Shown in pieces: positions 22,701-34,751 of a stretch of DNA of 64,000 nucleotides. Both the position numbers and the translations under genes were made by a program. Positions within the stretch are counted from its first letter, which is position 1. Every line of letters begins with the position of its first letter. The stretch is from Gnetum montanum (lineage: Eukaryota; Streptophyta; Gnetopsida; Gnetales; Gnetaceae). The stretch is taken from assembly GCA_015680685.1 (NCBI GenBank), contig MNCI01020816.1, positions 125,420 through 189,419 on the forward strand. Direction: 5' to 3'. Under the pieces are notes generated by a model. The model made no database searches. It was not told the origin of the DNA and saw only the letters and a list, made by a program, of their open reading frames with translations.

Positions 22701-23222
22701 AAATAGTAAGAGTGCTCATCGAAGCCAAATCAAACTTATACAAGCTTCATTATTCAGTTGTTCTACATAATTTAAATTTAACTAAAAACCTAGCTTCCCA
22801 AACTAGGTTTATTTAAGGATTTATCTTGTGTGACAAATCTCAATTCAAGTCCATTTTACAAGTATATCACACATAGAAATGAGCCTAAAAATTCAAGTCT
22901 GGTGATACTTCGTAAACTCTACTACATCAAAAAAACCTGAAAATCATTTCTACACTTATACATGCTCTTCCAATCCATGGACTCTTAACTTCAATTTTGA
23001 GTGTAATTTCTAAATCTTCATTCATACTACAACTCCTACCAAACTTGGCTTTCAACTTTCTAGACTCAAAATTATAATTAGGTTCTAAGATTTTTGTTCA
23101 TTTAATTATAAGCTCTAGAATACAAAGTCTTCTTTTATAGAGTTATTAGGAACCATCAGTACATGTTAAAATGTTTTTTAAGACTTAAGCCCTACTTCAT
23201 TAATGGCTAAAATGTGAGAACA
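19729..23222 (-). repeat. Right (5') LTR of the large gypsy element, complete, 3494 bp
   Basis: Starts TGTTGATCTC and ends GAGAACA on the plus strand, giving a TGTT...AACA inverted terminus. The first 550 bases have no partner in the truncated left LTR; the rest matches 10320-13136. Near the PBS side the phrase TCTCTGGAAACACCAAGGCC resembles the same place in LTRs A, B and C (36340, 51817, 58046), so the two LTR families are related although these are about 2 kb longer. Contains 88-bp tandem units. Confidence 0.85.
21595..21910 (-). repeat. 88-bp tandem units inside right LTR
   Basis: Units start CTTTAGATGAAAATATGA at 21669 and 21757 and CTTGAAATGAAAATAAGA at 21845, each exactly 88 bases apart, preceded by a partial unit. 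There is one unit more than in the left LTR. Confidence 0.8.
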
Positions 23223-23227
23223 CTTAG

Positions 23228-24290
23228 GTCTAATGGTATCTTCAATAACCTTCTAAATTTGGCAAACCATGCATTTATCTAAAATTGTATAAATATTGTT
23301 AAGAGTAATAGTTCTACATTACCAATATGTTAAAGATCTCCATTCTAAGGAAAAAGATGAATCACACCTTTATTCATATTTTTACTAAGAAAATTTTTTG
23401 TAATGAATCCTTGGAAAACATGAAAGAGATCATCTCTAATGATGTCCCAATGCTTTTTATAAAATTCAACAAAAAAAATCATCAAAACATGGAGCTTTAC
23501 CATCTACTAAACTAAAGGTCGTTACTTCGATTTCCTCCACCATAATTTCTATTTTAAGAATACTTCAATGTACTTATGTAATAAGATGAGAAATATGTGT
23601 ACTAAAGGCCTCGCAAGATTTCTTATTAAAACCTTAAAAAGAAAAATGATTTAACAAAAAAAATTAATAGTCTCAAGATCTTGAATGATGGATTCATTTA
23701 TATAAAGTCATTTTAGTTTTGATACTTAACCTATTTGTTTTAGAAATTTAAAAATTTCCTTGTAACATTCTTCTTTAATTTTTAGCCAACCCATGCAACT
23801 TTTAGTAACAACACTTTTAGTTTCAAAAGTATCCCAACCTTGTTTAGCATAACAAGCTTTAGCCAAGCCTCTTTGAGTTTCAAAATTAAAGGGATTCTAG
23901 TCTAAAATAATTTTCATTTAATTTATAAATTCTACAAGATCTTCTTTAACTTGGTGCTTACACGTAGAAAATTTCTTTTCAAACTATCTAGCATAATTTC
24001 TCACTCTACAAGTAGTTTGCTGCCATCAATCAATCCAACCAAAATCACCAATAGGCTTTTCTCTACATTCCATAAAGACTTTAAAATATTTTTTTTCCAC
24101 TAGGTTCTATGAACATATTAAAATTTCCATGAAAAAGCTCATGCTTTTGAAAGGATGAAGAATTAATACTAGAGAGAAAATGCTAATCAAAAAATGATTT
24201 GATAAAGTAGCATCTATATAAACTTCTACTTTCCTTGTAGGCTTCCAAAAGGAAACATTAAAGATATAAAATATATCAAGTAGATAATAA
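23228..24290 (-). pseudogene. L1-type LINE, endonuclease end and N-terminal half of RT
   Basis: Minus strand reads LSNHFLISIF (about 24190), resembling the SDHxxI end of the LINE endonuclease; INESIIQDLETI (about 23700), the pre-RT region; FYKKHWDIIRDDLFHVFQGF (about 23420-23480) then NMNKGVIHLF, the LINE RT form FxKxxWxxIxxDLxxxxxxF...INxTxIxLIPK; and RTITLNNIYTILDKCM...KVIEDTIRP, form RPISLxNxxYKIxxKxLxxRLKxVLxxII. It stops at the right LTR; the continuation with GCPL and FVDD is at 8.1-10.2 kb. About 130 codons of RT are missing between the halves. Confidence 0.7.
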
Positions 24291-24560
24291 CTTCTATCAT
24301 TTATTTGTTAATAGCATCAAAGTGTTTGATTTCACAAATGTGAGGTCATGAGCTTAGTCCCAAGCCCTAAAATTTCAACTATGTTTTCTTTTAACTTTTT
24401 ATTATTAAAATAATCCTAATACCTTAAGTAGGTGGTTAGCAGGATGAGAGTTAATACTTTGGTTTGCCTAGGGGAAGGTTATGGGTTTAATTTTTTGGGC
24501 TAAATTTTTGAATTTTTTAAAAAATTATTTATTTATTTATTTATTATTTCATTAAGGTAT
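24291..24560 (+). mobile_element. Possible tRNA-derived SINE with (TTTA)n tail
   Basis: On the plus strand TGGTTAGCAGGATGAG (24433-24448) resembles an internal Pol III A box, and GGTTATGGGTTTAATT (24477-24492) a B box at usual spacing, followed by a T-rich run and (TTTA)n at 24526-24546. An earlier GAGGTCATGAGCTTAGTCCC (about 24341) also resembles a B box, so two heads may be fused. The boxes are degenerate and no target duplication was identified. Confidence 0.35.
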
Positions 24561-25233
24561 GCATAATGAAAATTTTCAAATAACCATATCCCCGAAACTG
24601 TAAGTCCAATCAGGAAAAAATTTATGCCATTGGAATTATCTTAATGAGTAATATGCATTGGACATATTTTAATGTTCAAAAAATAAGTTGGATTTTCAAG
24701 ATTTTAAAGGATAAAAATATCCTATTTTTCTTATTTGGACTTTAAAAACTAAACATATGGGTAACATTAGGACTTCTAAATGACATGAGATTAATTCAAA
24801 ATGATAAATTATCTTTGAGATAATAATTGGTTACCAAGTATTAGTTTTTCCAAAGAAAGTCCTTGTAATGGTCATTATCGATTAAATAGGATTAGTGGAA
24901 CTTGTAAGGCTAACTAAACATCCTTGAATTTACCAATGTATGGGCCCTAGATAAGAGTAGGTGATACTAAGTTACAAACTTTAGGTATTAGGAAAATAAG
25001 TTCCAAAAAAGACAAAGTCCTAGAAGACTTAGGCTATAGATACTACCCTCATGGAAGAAACTTAAAATAATCCTAATCAATCAATTAAAGTACTACTACA
25101 CTACAAATGGATAAGAGTTACTTGGACTAATGTACCCTTATATTACTAGAGATCCTTGTAGTTAATGTTCCTTATTGAAGCATAATCAAATTTCCTAGTC
25201 CATGATATTCAGGAAAGTCATTGGAAAGGAATC
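24561..25233. other. Unassigned AT-rich DNA left of the copia-type element
   Basis: No coding or repeat signature seen. May be an older element interrupted by the copia-type insertion, continuing at 31318. Confidence 0.3.
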
Positions 25234-26306
25234 TTAGGATTGAGAATTTAGAAGGGGGGTTGAATAAGTTTCCCAATTAAAATCACTATAATTTCCAAAA
25301 TCAAACATAATTTTTATTGGATTCCCCAACATGGATAGTCCACACTCGAAGGGTAGATTCCATGCATACCTTCAAGCTTTGTTGCTTCAAAAATTTGGTT
25401 TGAATGGCACCATAACCTTTACAAGATTTGGGCTTTGCTCCAAAGTGTTTCGTAGCTGCAAAACCACTCAATTCCAAAAGGTCCCAACTAGGTCAAAATG
25501 TGTTTTAAAGGATCCACAACCTTTACAAATGTGAGCTTCACACTGGAGTGTTTTGTCATTGCAAAACCACTCAACCTTGTAAGGTCCCAATAAGCTCAAT
25601 GAAGATGCCTTCTTGAAAGAAGAACATCAATCCCATAGGGCTATAAAGAAAGAAAGAACAAGATCAAGGAAAGAGTGTAACTTGATTTATAGATTCCTCA
25701 CACTTGAAGATCACAACATACAAAATCTATAAATGATGAATCAATTAAGAACAAAGAAAAATTCTCTTAAGTAGCCAAGAATAGATCTTTCAATGAATAG
25801 TTCTTGTACAATTCCCAAGAATTTCACTTAGTCTTATATCCTTTGAGTTTCTAAAAAATCTTCAAAATTCATGCACTATCTATTAAATAGCTAGTTTGGA
25901 CATCTACTTCAAGAATGAGACATCTAGCTACAACCAGCCTCAATATAAGGGAGGCATCTACCTAAAAGTGGAGACATCTATTCTCCCAAGTTATAAGTCT
26001 ACTATTTTTATGAGGAGTCTACTCTTCTTACACAATTTGAAATCTGGACAATTCCTTTGTCATTTTGGCATCTCAGAAGTCCTTGGAACATCTTTGTTTG
26101 GCTCATAGACTCCATTACCATCCATGCTCTTATCTTGTCCACTTTAGTCTTCATTTCATCATTGTGGATCTTTTTCTAAAGTCTTGGATCTCCATTAGAA
26201 GTCCTTGCTCATTATACTCTTTCATGATCTTGTAAGACTACAATCACAAACACACATTCTACATTCTCCATTTTCTCTAAGCATTTGACATACCAAAAGG
26301 TCAACA
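25234..26306 (-). repeat. Left (3') LTR of the copia-type element
   Basis: Aligns end to end with 30239-31317. Starts TTAGGATTGAGAA (TGAGGATTGAGAA in the right copy) and ends CCAAAAGGTCAACA in both. Contains repeated phrases around TGGAGTGTTT...CAAAACCACTCAA (25442 and 25545). Confidence 0.9.
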
Positions 26307-26320
26307 ATCTTCCCCATTTT
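26307..26320 (-). other. Polypurine tract of the copia-type element
   Basis: Minus strand AAAATGGGGAAGAT followed directly by the LTR start TGTTGACC. Confidence 0.7.
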
Positions 26321-28350
26321 GGTGATGTCCAAAACTTAAGAAATGGGTTAGTATATCCCAAAGAACTATAGTTAAATGGCACAAATGTATAGATATAGTA
26401 AAGTATACTCCATCAACAAGACATAACCTACTCCAAAGATATATAATTTACCATGATTGAGACTCTAACTAAAAACTCTCTCCCTTTTTAGATAGCACTC
26501 AAAAAGAGGCAAGAAAAATGAAAAGGACCAATCATAAAACCTCAATAAAGTTCCACCGTATCTACACTATATAAATATCCCATATAAATACAGGCATTTA
26601 GCTAAGGAAGAACATGATGAGGTGAGGAGGAATAACCAAATTTCATTAAGAGCCAGCTTGTATCTATTTCTAAACAAGGTTAAAATCAAGGAGGCATAAT
26701 GAATCCAAGCCTTTTAGTTTATATCCAAAGGCTGAATTTCAAAGTTTGAGCTTTGAAGCAATAAGCCATTAGTAACAAAATATATCATGAATCTAGCTAA
26801 TTACCAATATACTTCTCCTTTTGAAGAGCTTAGATTGATAGTAATCCATGATAATTAGAAGCTAAAAGACTATTAAAGATAAAACCAAGACACACCATAC
26901 TTTCTTTATCCATGCAAAAGATCATTAGACTTTTCTCATTACATTCTCCATATTCAGAAGATAAGACATAGATATTTCATGCCAAGGAGAGTAAATATAT
27001 GCACAACCAACTTTTAATAAATAGATCAAATTCCAAGAGAGAGGTTAAAATAACATAGCTTATCATGCTAAATAAATCAAATGATCAAACAAATTAAATC
27101 CTCATCAAAATGTTCATAAAAAATTTAAGATAGCCATGTATATCTCAAGGGAACTTAAAATATCTCATTAATTAATTTTCAATATTACCTTAGATGCTTT
27201 GTAAAAAAAGAGCATGAATACCTTTTCTTACTCGAATATATCATTGGAAGTGCTTGATATCCCTTAGGCGAGTACTTTATAGCTCATATTTGTAATACAG
27301 GCCTTAGGTACTTAAAATGATACATTCTTAGCAAAATTAATATCTTAACATAGTGCTTAAGGAGCAAATTGATATAGCCAAATATATTGTAGATGCTTGC
27401 ACAAATGAATATTACTTTTAGGTAAAATATTTAATATTGAATTAAAAATAATTTTCTCTTAAGATTGAATCAAAAATAATTTGCTCTTTTATCTTCAAGA
27501 CTTTACTAGATATGAATATTCTCTTCCTCACTTATTTTATGTGTCTAGAGATTAGAAACTTGTCACTAAGTATTATGTCTTAGAAAGAATCTCCATAGGC
27601 TCCCCTTACACTAATTCTCCCCTTGCTTATATGTTCCATCTTTTTGAATCAATTGTTGTGAAGAATGGTAATCTTCCCTTAAGCCTTTAAGGATCTTGTC
27701 AGCAAGGAATTTCTTTCATGAGGAATACTAGGTAAAAATCACAAAAGCACCAATGCTCTTCAACTCATTGTTACACATCGATTAGCTAATTGATCAATCG
27801 TGAGTCACTTCCCTTTGTGGAGATAAATTCGTAAGCCCTTATTATTACACAATATGGAGACCTTAAGGTCTCTTGTTAGTAGCATTTCCACTAAATATTG
27901 TAAGATAAATAAAAATGATTCCCTTTGTAATTATAATATTCTTGAAGATTTTTCAATTTGATCAAAGGCCTTCACTACTTCAAACTATTATATACTCACA
28001 ATTATCATAGAAATCAATTTGTCAATATATAGACTTATAGAACATCAATAAATAGCATGAGCATAATATGTATTGAAACAAGGATATACAAATATGTCTC
28101 AATATGATGTACACTTGCAAAAATTTTACCCTTGAGACACTTTTCATAAGTATATATTAACTTCTGTTGGTCATATGTTGTAACTCAACATCTTGGAAGA
28201 TCAAGAGATATTTTCTTTGATGGCCAAAGAACCCAAAGAGCATCTATCCAAAGAATTTCTTGTCTACTAATATTTATAAACAAAAAAAATTTTACATTAA
28301 ATCTAGTAAGCAAAGAAATAAATACTTACCATTACTTACCTTCCTTGCTT
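26321..28350 (-). other. Non-coding interior of the copia-type element
   Basis: Two kilobases with stops in all frames and no pol motif on either strand (I looked for GKGS-, YVDDM- and KARLV-type copia motifs). It occupies the place of pol, so is either unrelated filler or a region retained for packaging. Confidence 0.5.
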
Positions 28351-28559
28351 TCTAGTATGAACATGATTAATGGAGATTGAGATGAGGTCCTCCATCATAG
28401 AATTCCTTCTTACCAGGTAACCTTTCTTGTATTTCCAATGTCCAACCTTTCTTCATGAAATTTTTTGTGAGAGTTCTTTCACCTTTTTCTTTTTTCTTAA
28501 TTCTCCACACCTTTTTACTTGCCTAGGCACCTTTTGGTAAGACTAAGAAGTCATAGGAT

Positions 28560-30170
28560 ATGAGCAAGCATTTATGTGGTGATGTTTTAAATTACAATTC
28601 CATTGCTTATGCCCACATCAACCACAATAAGAGCATCTAATCTTCCTACTTTGGGTAAAATAGTCAAACTTTGGAGTTGCCTTTTGTTTGGATGAAGTGC
28701 CTATTAATACCTCTAACCTTGGTGTAACCTTTTATTTGGATGAAGTATGTGTTGATACTTCTTATTATTGACAACATCCTAGCCCACTTTTATCATGTGG
28801 ATTTCTTCCTTGTCCCAAAACTATGTGAAGGAATTCCTTTCCTTTGACAAGTCTCTCATTTACAAGTTTTATATCTGCAAGTTCTTTTTCAATCTGCTCA
28901 TAAGATAAGGTTAGTTTTTTTATTCTCAACCCTTAGGTTTACGTTTTCTTGTGAGAGATCTAAATATTTTATGTTAAGTATAGATAATTCTTGATCCTTA
29001 TCTTTTAGAGCCTTCTTTAGCTTGATACAAGGACTTTGAAAGAATAAAAGCTCATTACACAATAGGTCATACCTTTCTTCATCAGTCTCTATTGTTTGAT
29101 CATCATCTTCAATTATTCTATCATAATCTTCTGTAAGAGCCACACAAATGAGATGTGAATCTTCTGTGATCTCTACTTCCTCTTCACTTTGTTCTTCATC
29201 CCAACTATTAAAGAAGTTGTTCTTTTTGGACTCAGCTTTGGATTAATCTCCTTTATGGATCCTGCTAACACTAGGATATTCAAAGGTCACATAGTCTCTT
29301 CCATCACATGCCCAACATTATATTAGAAAATGCATAAAAAATTTTGAATTTTTAAACTTCTTACCCTTTTCTCTACCTTTTGTGTCGAGTTGATTAGACC
29401 TTGGTTGATTGAAATGTCTTCCTTAGCTAGAAAGAAGTCTTTGAACTCTTCTTGATTGGAGGGCTAGTTCATCTTCATTGTTTAGTTCTTGTTCAATCAT
29501 CTCCTTCTCCTTTGATGAAGATTTGAGGGTGATGTATTTTTCTTTTATTACTCCTTCACTTATGAGATTCATCTCATAAGTAATGAGAATGCTTTGAAGC
29601 TTTTCAAAATTTAGCATTGAGAAATCTCTAATTTCTTCTATGGCTATGAATTTTAGTCTAAGCTCGAGCTACAAAGTTCTAATCATTTTTATGATCACAT
29701 TACTCTTTGGCAAGTCCTTGTCTATCCCATGTATGGCTACTACTAGGTCATTATCTCTAGAGAAATAATCTTTAATTTTCTCTTCTTCTTTCATTTAAAG
29801 CTTGTCATATTCGCTTTGCAATGCTAAAAGTTTTAATTACTTGACAATAGACGTACCCTCATAAGTTGCCTCTAAAGTTTCCCATATTTCCTTTATGTCT
29901 TTGCATCTAACTATTCTATCAAACTCAATTTTTTTCAATGCATAATAAAGATAATTTTTAGCTTTTGAGTCAAACATGAATTTATCTTTTTCTTCTAAAG
30001 TCCATTTGCACCATGGCTTAAGTGCTCTTGTGGTGCTATTGATGGGTAGTGTGTAGCCTTCAAGAATTGACTCCCAAACTTTGAATTACATGAATTCAAA
30101 AAGTCCTTGCATTCTTGCTTTTTGATATGTGAAGTCAATCCCATAGAACATCGGTGGCTTGGTGTAATGC
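28560..30170 (-). pseudogene. Copia-type gag with two Cys/His regions
   Basis: Minus strand, 5' to 3': KDKFMFDSKAKNYLYYALKK, IVRCKDIKEIWETLEATYEG (about 29850-29920), ESIR-type helices, then 29423-29617 (MLNFEKLQSILITYEMNLIS...) and an acidic helix. This is the UBN2-type gag of plant copia elements (CxTAKEIWDxLxxxYEGT, LxxYEM). Next DGRDYVTFEYPS (about 29275) is an eroded CCHC knuckle, followed by the acidic coiled-coil stretch 28898-29143. CSYCG*CGHKQWNC (about 28610-28650) is a second CxxC(x4)H(x4)C motif with one stop. Few stops overall. Confidence 0.75.
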
Positions 30171-30222
30171 ATCCCCTTCATTGTTCACTCTTAAGATGTG
30201 AAGCACAAACATTGAGTGTACT

Positions 30223-30236
30223 GGGCTCTGATACTA
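30223..30236 (-). other. Primer binding site, initiator-Met tRNA, copia-type element
   Basis: Minus strand TAGTATCAGAGCCC, two bases inside the LTR; the canonical site is TGGTATCAGAGC, one mismatch. Confidence 0.85.
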
Positions 30237-30238
30237 CA

Positions 30239-31317
30239 TGAGGATTGAGAACTTAAAAGGGAGCTTGAATAAGTTTCCTAATTAAAATAAAAATAGCCAA
30301 AAAAATCAAACACAATTGTTACATGATTTCCTAACTTGGATAGTCCATACTTAGAGAGTAACTTTGTTGCTTTAAAATGTGGTTTGAAGGGCACCAAAAT
30401 CTTTACAAGATTTGAGCTCCACTCTAGAGTGTTTCATCACTGCAAAACCACTCAACTCTAAAAGGTTCTAGCAAGCTCAACATATGGTTTAAAGGATCCC
30501 ATAACCTTTACAATGTGAGCTTCACACTGGAGTGTTTTGTTGCTACTAAGCCACTCAACCTTGCAAGGTTCCAACAAGCTCAACGAACATGCCTTCCTGC
30601 AAGAAGCACATCAACCCTACAAATCTATAAAGAAAGAAAGAAAAAGATCAAGAAAAGAGTGTAACTTGATTTACAGGTTCCTTGCACTTAAATCTCACAA
30701 CATATAAAATATAAAAATGATGAATTAATGAAGAAAAAAGAGAAATTCTCTTGAGTAGCCAAGAATAGATCTTTCAATGAATAGTGCTTGCACAATTCCC
30801 AAGAATTTCACTTAGTTTTATACACTTTGAGTTTTCAAAAACTCCTCAAAATTTTTGCAATGGCTATTTAATGACTATTTTGAATGTCTAATTTAATGAT
30901 GAGATGTCTAACTACAACTAGCCTCAATGTAGGAGAGATGTCTACTTGAAAGTGGAGACATCTATAGTGAGACATCTACCCTCAGGCTTCTATTCTCCAA
31001 GTTATACTTCTACATTTTTTGTAAGATGTCTACCGTACTTGTACACTTTGAGATCTGGAGCATTCCTTTTTCATTTTGGCATCTCAATAGTCCTCAAAAC
31101 ATCTTCGTTTAGCTTGTAGACTCCATTTCCATCCATGCTTTTATCTTGTCCACTTTAGTCTTCATTTTGTCATTTTGGCTCTTATTCTAAACTCTTGGAT
31201 CTCCATTAGAAGTCCTTCCTCATTATACTCTTTCATGGTCCTACAAGACTACAAGCATAAACATACATTCTACATTCTCCATTTTCTCTAAGTTTTTGAC
31301 ATACCAAAAGGTCAACA
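30239..31317 (-). repeat. Right (5') LTR of the copia-type element
   Basis: TGAGGATTG...GGTCAACA, 1079 bp, matching 25234-26306. Both ends are intact TG...CA. Confidence 0.9.
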
Positions 31318-31468
31318 TAATCTTCTTGATTGACATGGTTCATCTTGGACATGATGTGCATTTTTGGTTCTCCCTGGATTATGACTCCATGGTTTGTCAT
31401 CAAATTATAGTTGGTCCTTACTCTTCATTAGCCCTTGGATCATGGTTTGCTCTAATACCACCAAAGGT
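31318..31468 (-). other. Fragment of an older element with initiator-Met-type PBS
   Basis: Plus strand GCTCTAATACCA at 31449-31460 is TGGTATTAGAGC on the minus strand, one mismatch from the initiator-Met PBS. An LTR would then begin to the right at about 31469 (TGACATC...). Its interior on the left is cut by the copia-type insertion. Confidence 0.5.
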
Positions 31469-34455
31469 GACATCTTGTTCTTAAATGTCATTGCAAATGA
31501 TAAATATACATAACATTCAACATTATGCGTAAAGAAAATAATATGAAAAATGAAAAGAATATTTTATTAATGTAGAAATAATGTATCTAGGTCATGCTCT
31601 AAGGGTTCCTTGGGCTTATCTTTCTTTGGCATCTATTCCATAGAGGCAATCCATCACTATCACCAAGGTTAGACATATAACCAGCCAAAAGAGATGGATA
31701 GTTACCTTTGTATCCTACTTTACTCTACGCCTGTTACTTATCATTGATGGTTTTTCAACTCCATGCTAGTACAACCTCTAATGCCCAAGTATAAATACCT
31801 TAGGTCAAATCCTCAAAAATCATCTTAAGAGATATGCATGTTATTCTGATGCATCATTTTGGATCTTATTATATTAACTACAACATTTAATATGAAGAGA
31901 CATCATCTTTATTATCGAATGATATCATTTGGAAATGGGAACATGACAAATGTTATTTCATAGACTTTCATCAAGCATTTCAGCCTCAAAAAGTACATCG
32001 CATCCTTCAACTATAACTCCTCTCTCATTTTATTTAGTGATGCTAGAGCAGATATCCTAGGAGTGATTAAATTATCTTTCTTGATAGGAAGTTCTATTAC
32101 ATTTGAGATAGTCTTTGTAGTTATTAGAGATTCCTTAGCTTTACACATTTTTCTAGGAATATTTTGGTTAGGTTATCATTATGCTATTCACTTTCCATGT
32201 AAAGATAGAAGAGTATTTATATGTGCAAATCTAAAAGTCCTCAGTATTTTCCACTTTGATGTCATAAAAGAAACTAGTCTAGGATCCAGCATGCACTAAT
32301 AGTACAAACTTTGATGAAATAAGAAGTCAATGAGTCTAAAACTAATATCTCTAAGTCATTTAGAACATATGAGTTCATTGATTAAGGATTTGATGAACTA
32401 GACATAGTTGAATTGATCAAAAGAAAGAAGGATCCTATTAGATTATAGGCTATGAAAGCCACTGTTGAGGCATAGCCACTACAATGATCACATCTTTATG
32501 GTTTCTTCTATTTATCTTTTTCTTAGAATTTGCATGCATTTTCCATTTCTTAGTTAGTTTTTGGCATTAATGTTTTTCTTTAGCCCATACTTTTGCAATG
32601 TTTACTACTTTTCTAGCTTAATTACTCTCTATGTTCTATCACCATTGTTTAAGTTTTCTTTTATTTTTATTTAAATTTTTATTTAGATTGCTATTTGTTT
32701 TTATTTTTCATTAGAAAAAAATCAAAAACATAAATATCAAAAAACTTAAAAATCCTATAAACATAAAAAACCATAAAACTATAAAATCATAAACATGAAA
32801 AAGAAAAAGTCCATGAATAATAACAATTCATGTATCATAGCTAATGTTCATAAAGTGTACATCAATAAAACACATAGCCCATAATGTAAAAATAATAATA
32901 CAAAAATACTATCATAACCATCCTCTCTATCATCTAACATGATTTCTAATTCATCACTGTTGCCTACCAAAAGTTTTATCGTTGGTAGGAAAAACCTTTC
33001 CCACCACTTCTACATCTTCTCCATATTTCATTCAAATGTCAAAACTCCTAGTTGTTATATTCACTTTGGATTTCTCTACATAAATCAAGGCCCCAAGTGC
33101 ATCGTATGACTTTTCAACGTTAAAGCCATCTTCAACAATCTAGATTTGATGTCCCATGTTATCTGTAGCTTAACTTATGGTATCTATCTTTAGCTCTTCT
33201 AAGAATTGATGTCTCACATCATCAGAAGTGTTGTTATTGGTTCATTCTTTCTGGCTCTCAATTTTGATGTCCACCTTCAATTCTAGCATCAATCCTTTTT
33301 TTGATGTCTAATGTTGATTTTCACAGTTGTTAACTACACATAAATTCTCCTAGCTAGAATATTTTAGTAGATTCTATTGGTCCCAATGCATCATTTCTTC
33401 ATGATCTATGAGACATTTTCAACCTATGAATAGGAAGATATCCCTAAGCAAAAAGATATTGGTTATCACTTTTCTCTATTCGGCTTTTGGAAATAATCAA
33501 CATCTACTTAGCATTTGGTAAATATCTCAACTACTCAGTACAATTTTACTCCTTTAGAAGACTCTACCTCTTTACAAAATAACTACTCTTCCTCTAAATA
33601 TATCAACACCTTTGATTTCTCCCCTCTATTTTCTTGTTGACGTATTGTATCCCCTTCATGTTTTTCTCTTAACACATGAAGACTCACTCAGAATTAGGTC
33701 CATACACCAATCTAATCCATCCCTTTACTTTGTTAGCTTCTAAATCTACAACATACTTACTAGATCTCCTACTTAGATGCTTTTGATCCCTAGTAAATCT
33801 TCAAGAACATTTCTAATATGTTCCTATTTTCTGATTTCCCTTGTAATCTGAATCTTATCTTTTTTAGTTCTCTATCTTTGGTATCATCAAGAATTACGAC
33901 AAATATATTTCTATTTCCACATTTTTTCTCTAATTTAAAACTTTAACAAAATATATTTGTTTTGTTTTGCACTTTCTCATCAATTTCTCTTTTCTACTAG
34001 CCACACACCATGCTTTATTTTTATTTTTATTTTTATTTTCTTGGATCTATGTTATATGTGCTTTTGCTTATTTTATACTGGCTATTCCATGCAAAAAAAT
34101 TTACTTTTCTACTTTTAATCCACTAACATTTGGCTCATATTGTTGGATTTTTCCAATGATCTACAAGTTCTCTTTTGATTTAAGGAAAATTAGTTGACAC
34201 ATTTGTTTTCCTAGACCATTTAGTGGCCAAGAGATTGTCTAGCTCAGTTTCATATTAAGTTGTGTCAAATCTCGGGATTACGATGATTCCTATTACAACA
34301 CCATATGCATCTATGTCTATAAAAACATATATAAAAATATTAAAATTCATATAAAAATCCATAAAGTACTAACTTAAAAAACTAAAATTTAAAAAAAAAT
34401 ACTTAACTAAAGAAAATCAATAAAATACAAAATAAACTAACTAAAATGTGTTTTC
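31469..34455 (-). other. Unassigned AT-rich DNA, probable decayed LTR/retroelement
   Basis: No domain recognised in either strand. Its left end may be the LTR belonging to the PBS at 31449. A-rich runs at 32705-32810 and 34330-34440 and T-rich runs (TTTTTA)n at 34018-34046 look like decayed low-complexity spacers. The open frames at 32063-32299 and 33967-34197 show no similarity I recognise. Confidence 0.3.
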
Positions 34456-34751
34456 CTACATGTAGTTACATCACTAGGGCCTATTCCATCTCCACTATCT
34501 CTTGTAATTGCTACAACTCTACATGTAGTTACATCACTAGGGCCTATTCCATATCCACTATCTCTTGTAATTGCTACAACTCTACATGTAGTTACATAAC
34601 TAGGGCCTATTCCATCTCTGCTATCTCTTATAATTGCTACCACTCTAGATGCCTTGAATTTATTCATATCAAGAAGTTTTTGTGTGATCTCCTCTGTGGA
34701 AAGAAAGATAAAATGCAAATCTACTAGGTTCACATTTAGTATGTTTAGCAA
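34437..34751 (-). pseudogene. Short frame containing three 21-residue repeats, unrecognised
   Basis: 104 codons, starting MLNILNVNLVDLHFIFLSTE, with the 21-residue repeat filling the second half. The opposite strand is also open (34446-34727). Probably a variable part of a retroelement gag, judged only by context. Confidence 0.3.
34456..34644 (-). repeat. 63-bp minisatellite, three units, in frame (21 codons)
   Basis: Units start CTACATGTAGTTACAT at 34456, 34519 and 34582, exactly 63 bases apart. The minus strand is open through all three and encodes repeats of VVAITRDSGDGIGPSDVTTC with a closing Arg, with few differences. An open frame continues to 34751. Confidence 0.8.

Larger units (their letters stand above)
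10320..23222 (-). mobile_element. Tat-like Ty3/gypsy element with ~3.5 kb LTRs, inserted in a LINE
   Basis: Two long direct repeats (10320-13136 and 19729-23222) flank an interior that reads, on the minus strand, gag - protease - RNase H-like - RT - RNase H - integrase - extra 3' region. A purine-rich tract adjoins the left LTR and a PBS-like segment adjoins the right LTR, so orientation is clear. The right LTR is complete with TGTT...AACA ends. The left lacks about 550 bases at its outer end, so the target duplication cannot be checked; bases after the right LTR are CTTAG. Every domain carries stops. Confidence 0.8.
25234..31317 (-). mobile_element. Non-autonomous Ty1/copia-type element, gag only
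   Basis: Two near-identical LTRs (25234-26306, 30239-31317) in direct orientation, an initiator-Met PBS inside the right LTR, a purine tract inside the left LTR, and flanking GAATC (25229-25233) and TAATC (31318-31322), a 4/5 target duplication. The minus-strand interior encodes only a copia-type gag with Cys/His motifs (28560-30160). I find no protease, integrase, RT or RNase H in the remaining 2.2 kb. It would have depended on a related full element. Confidence 0.8.
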
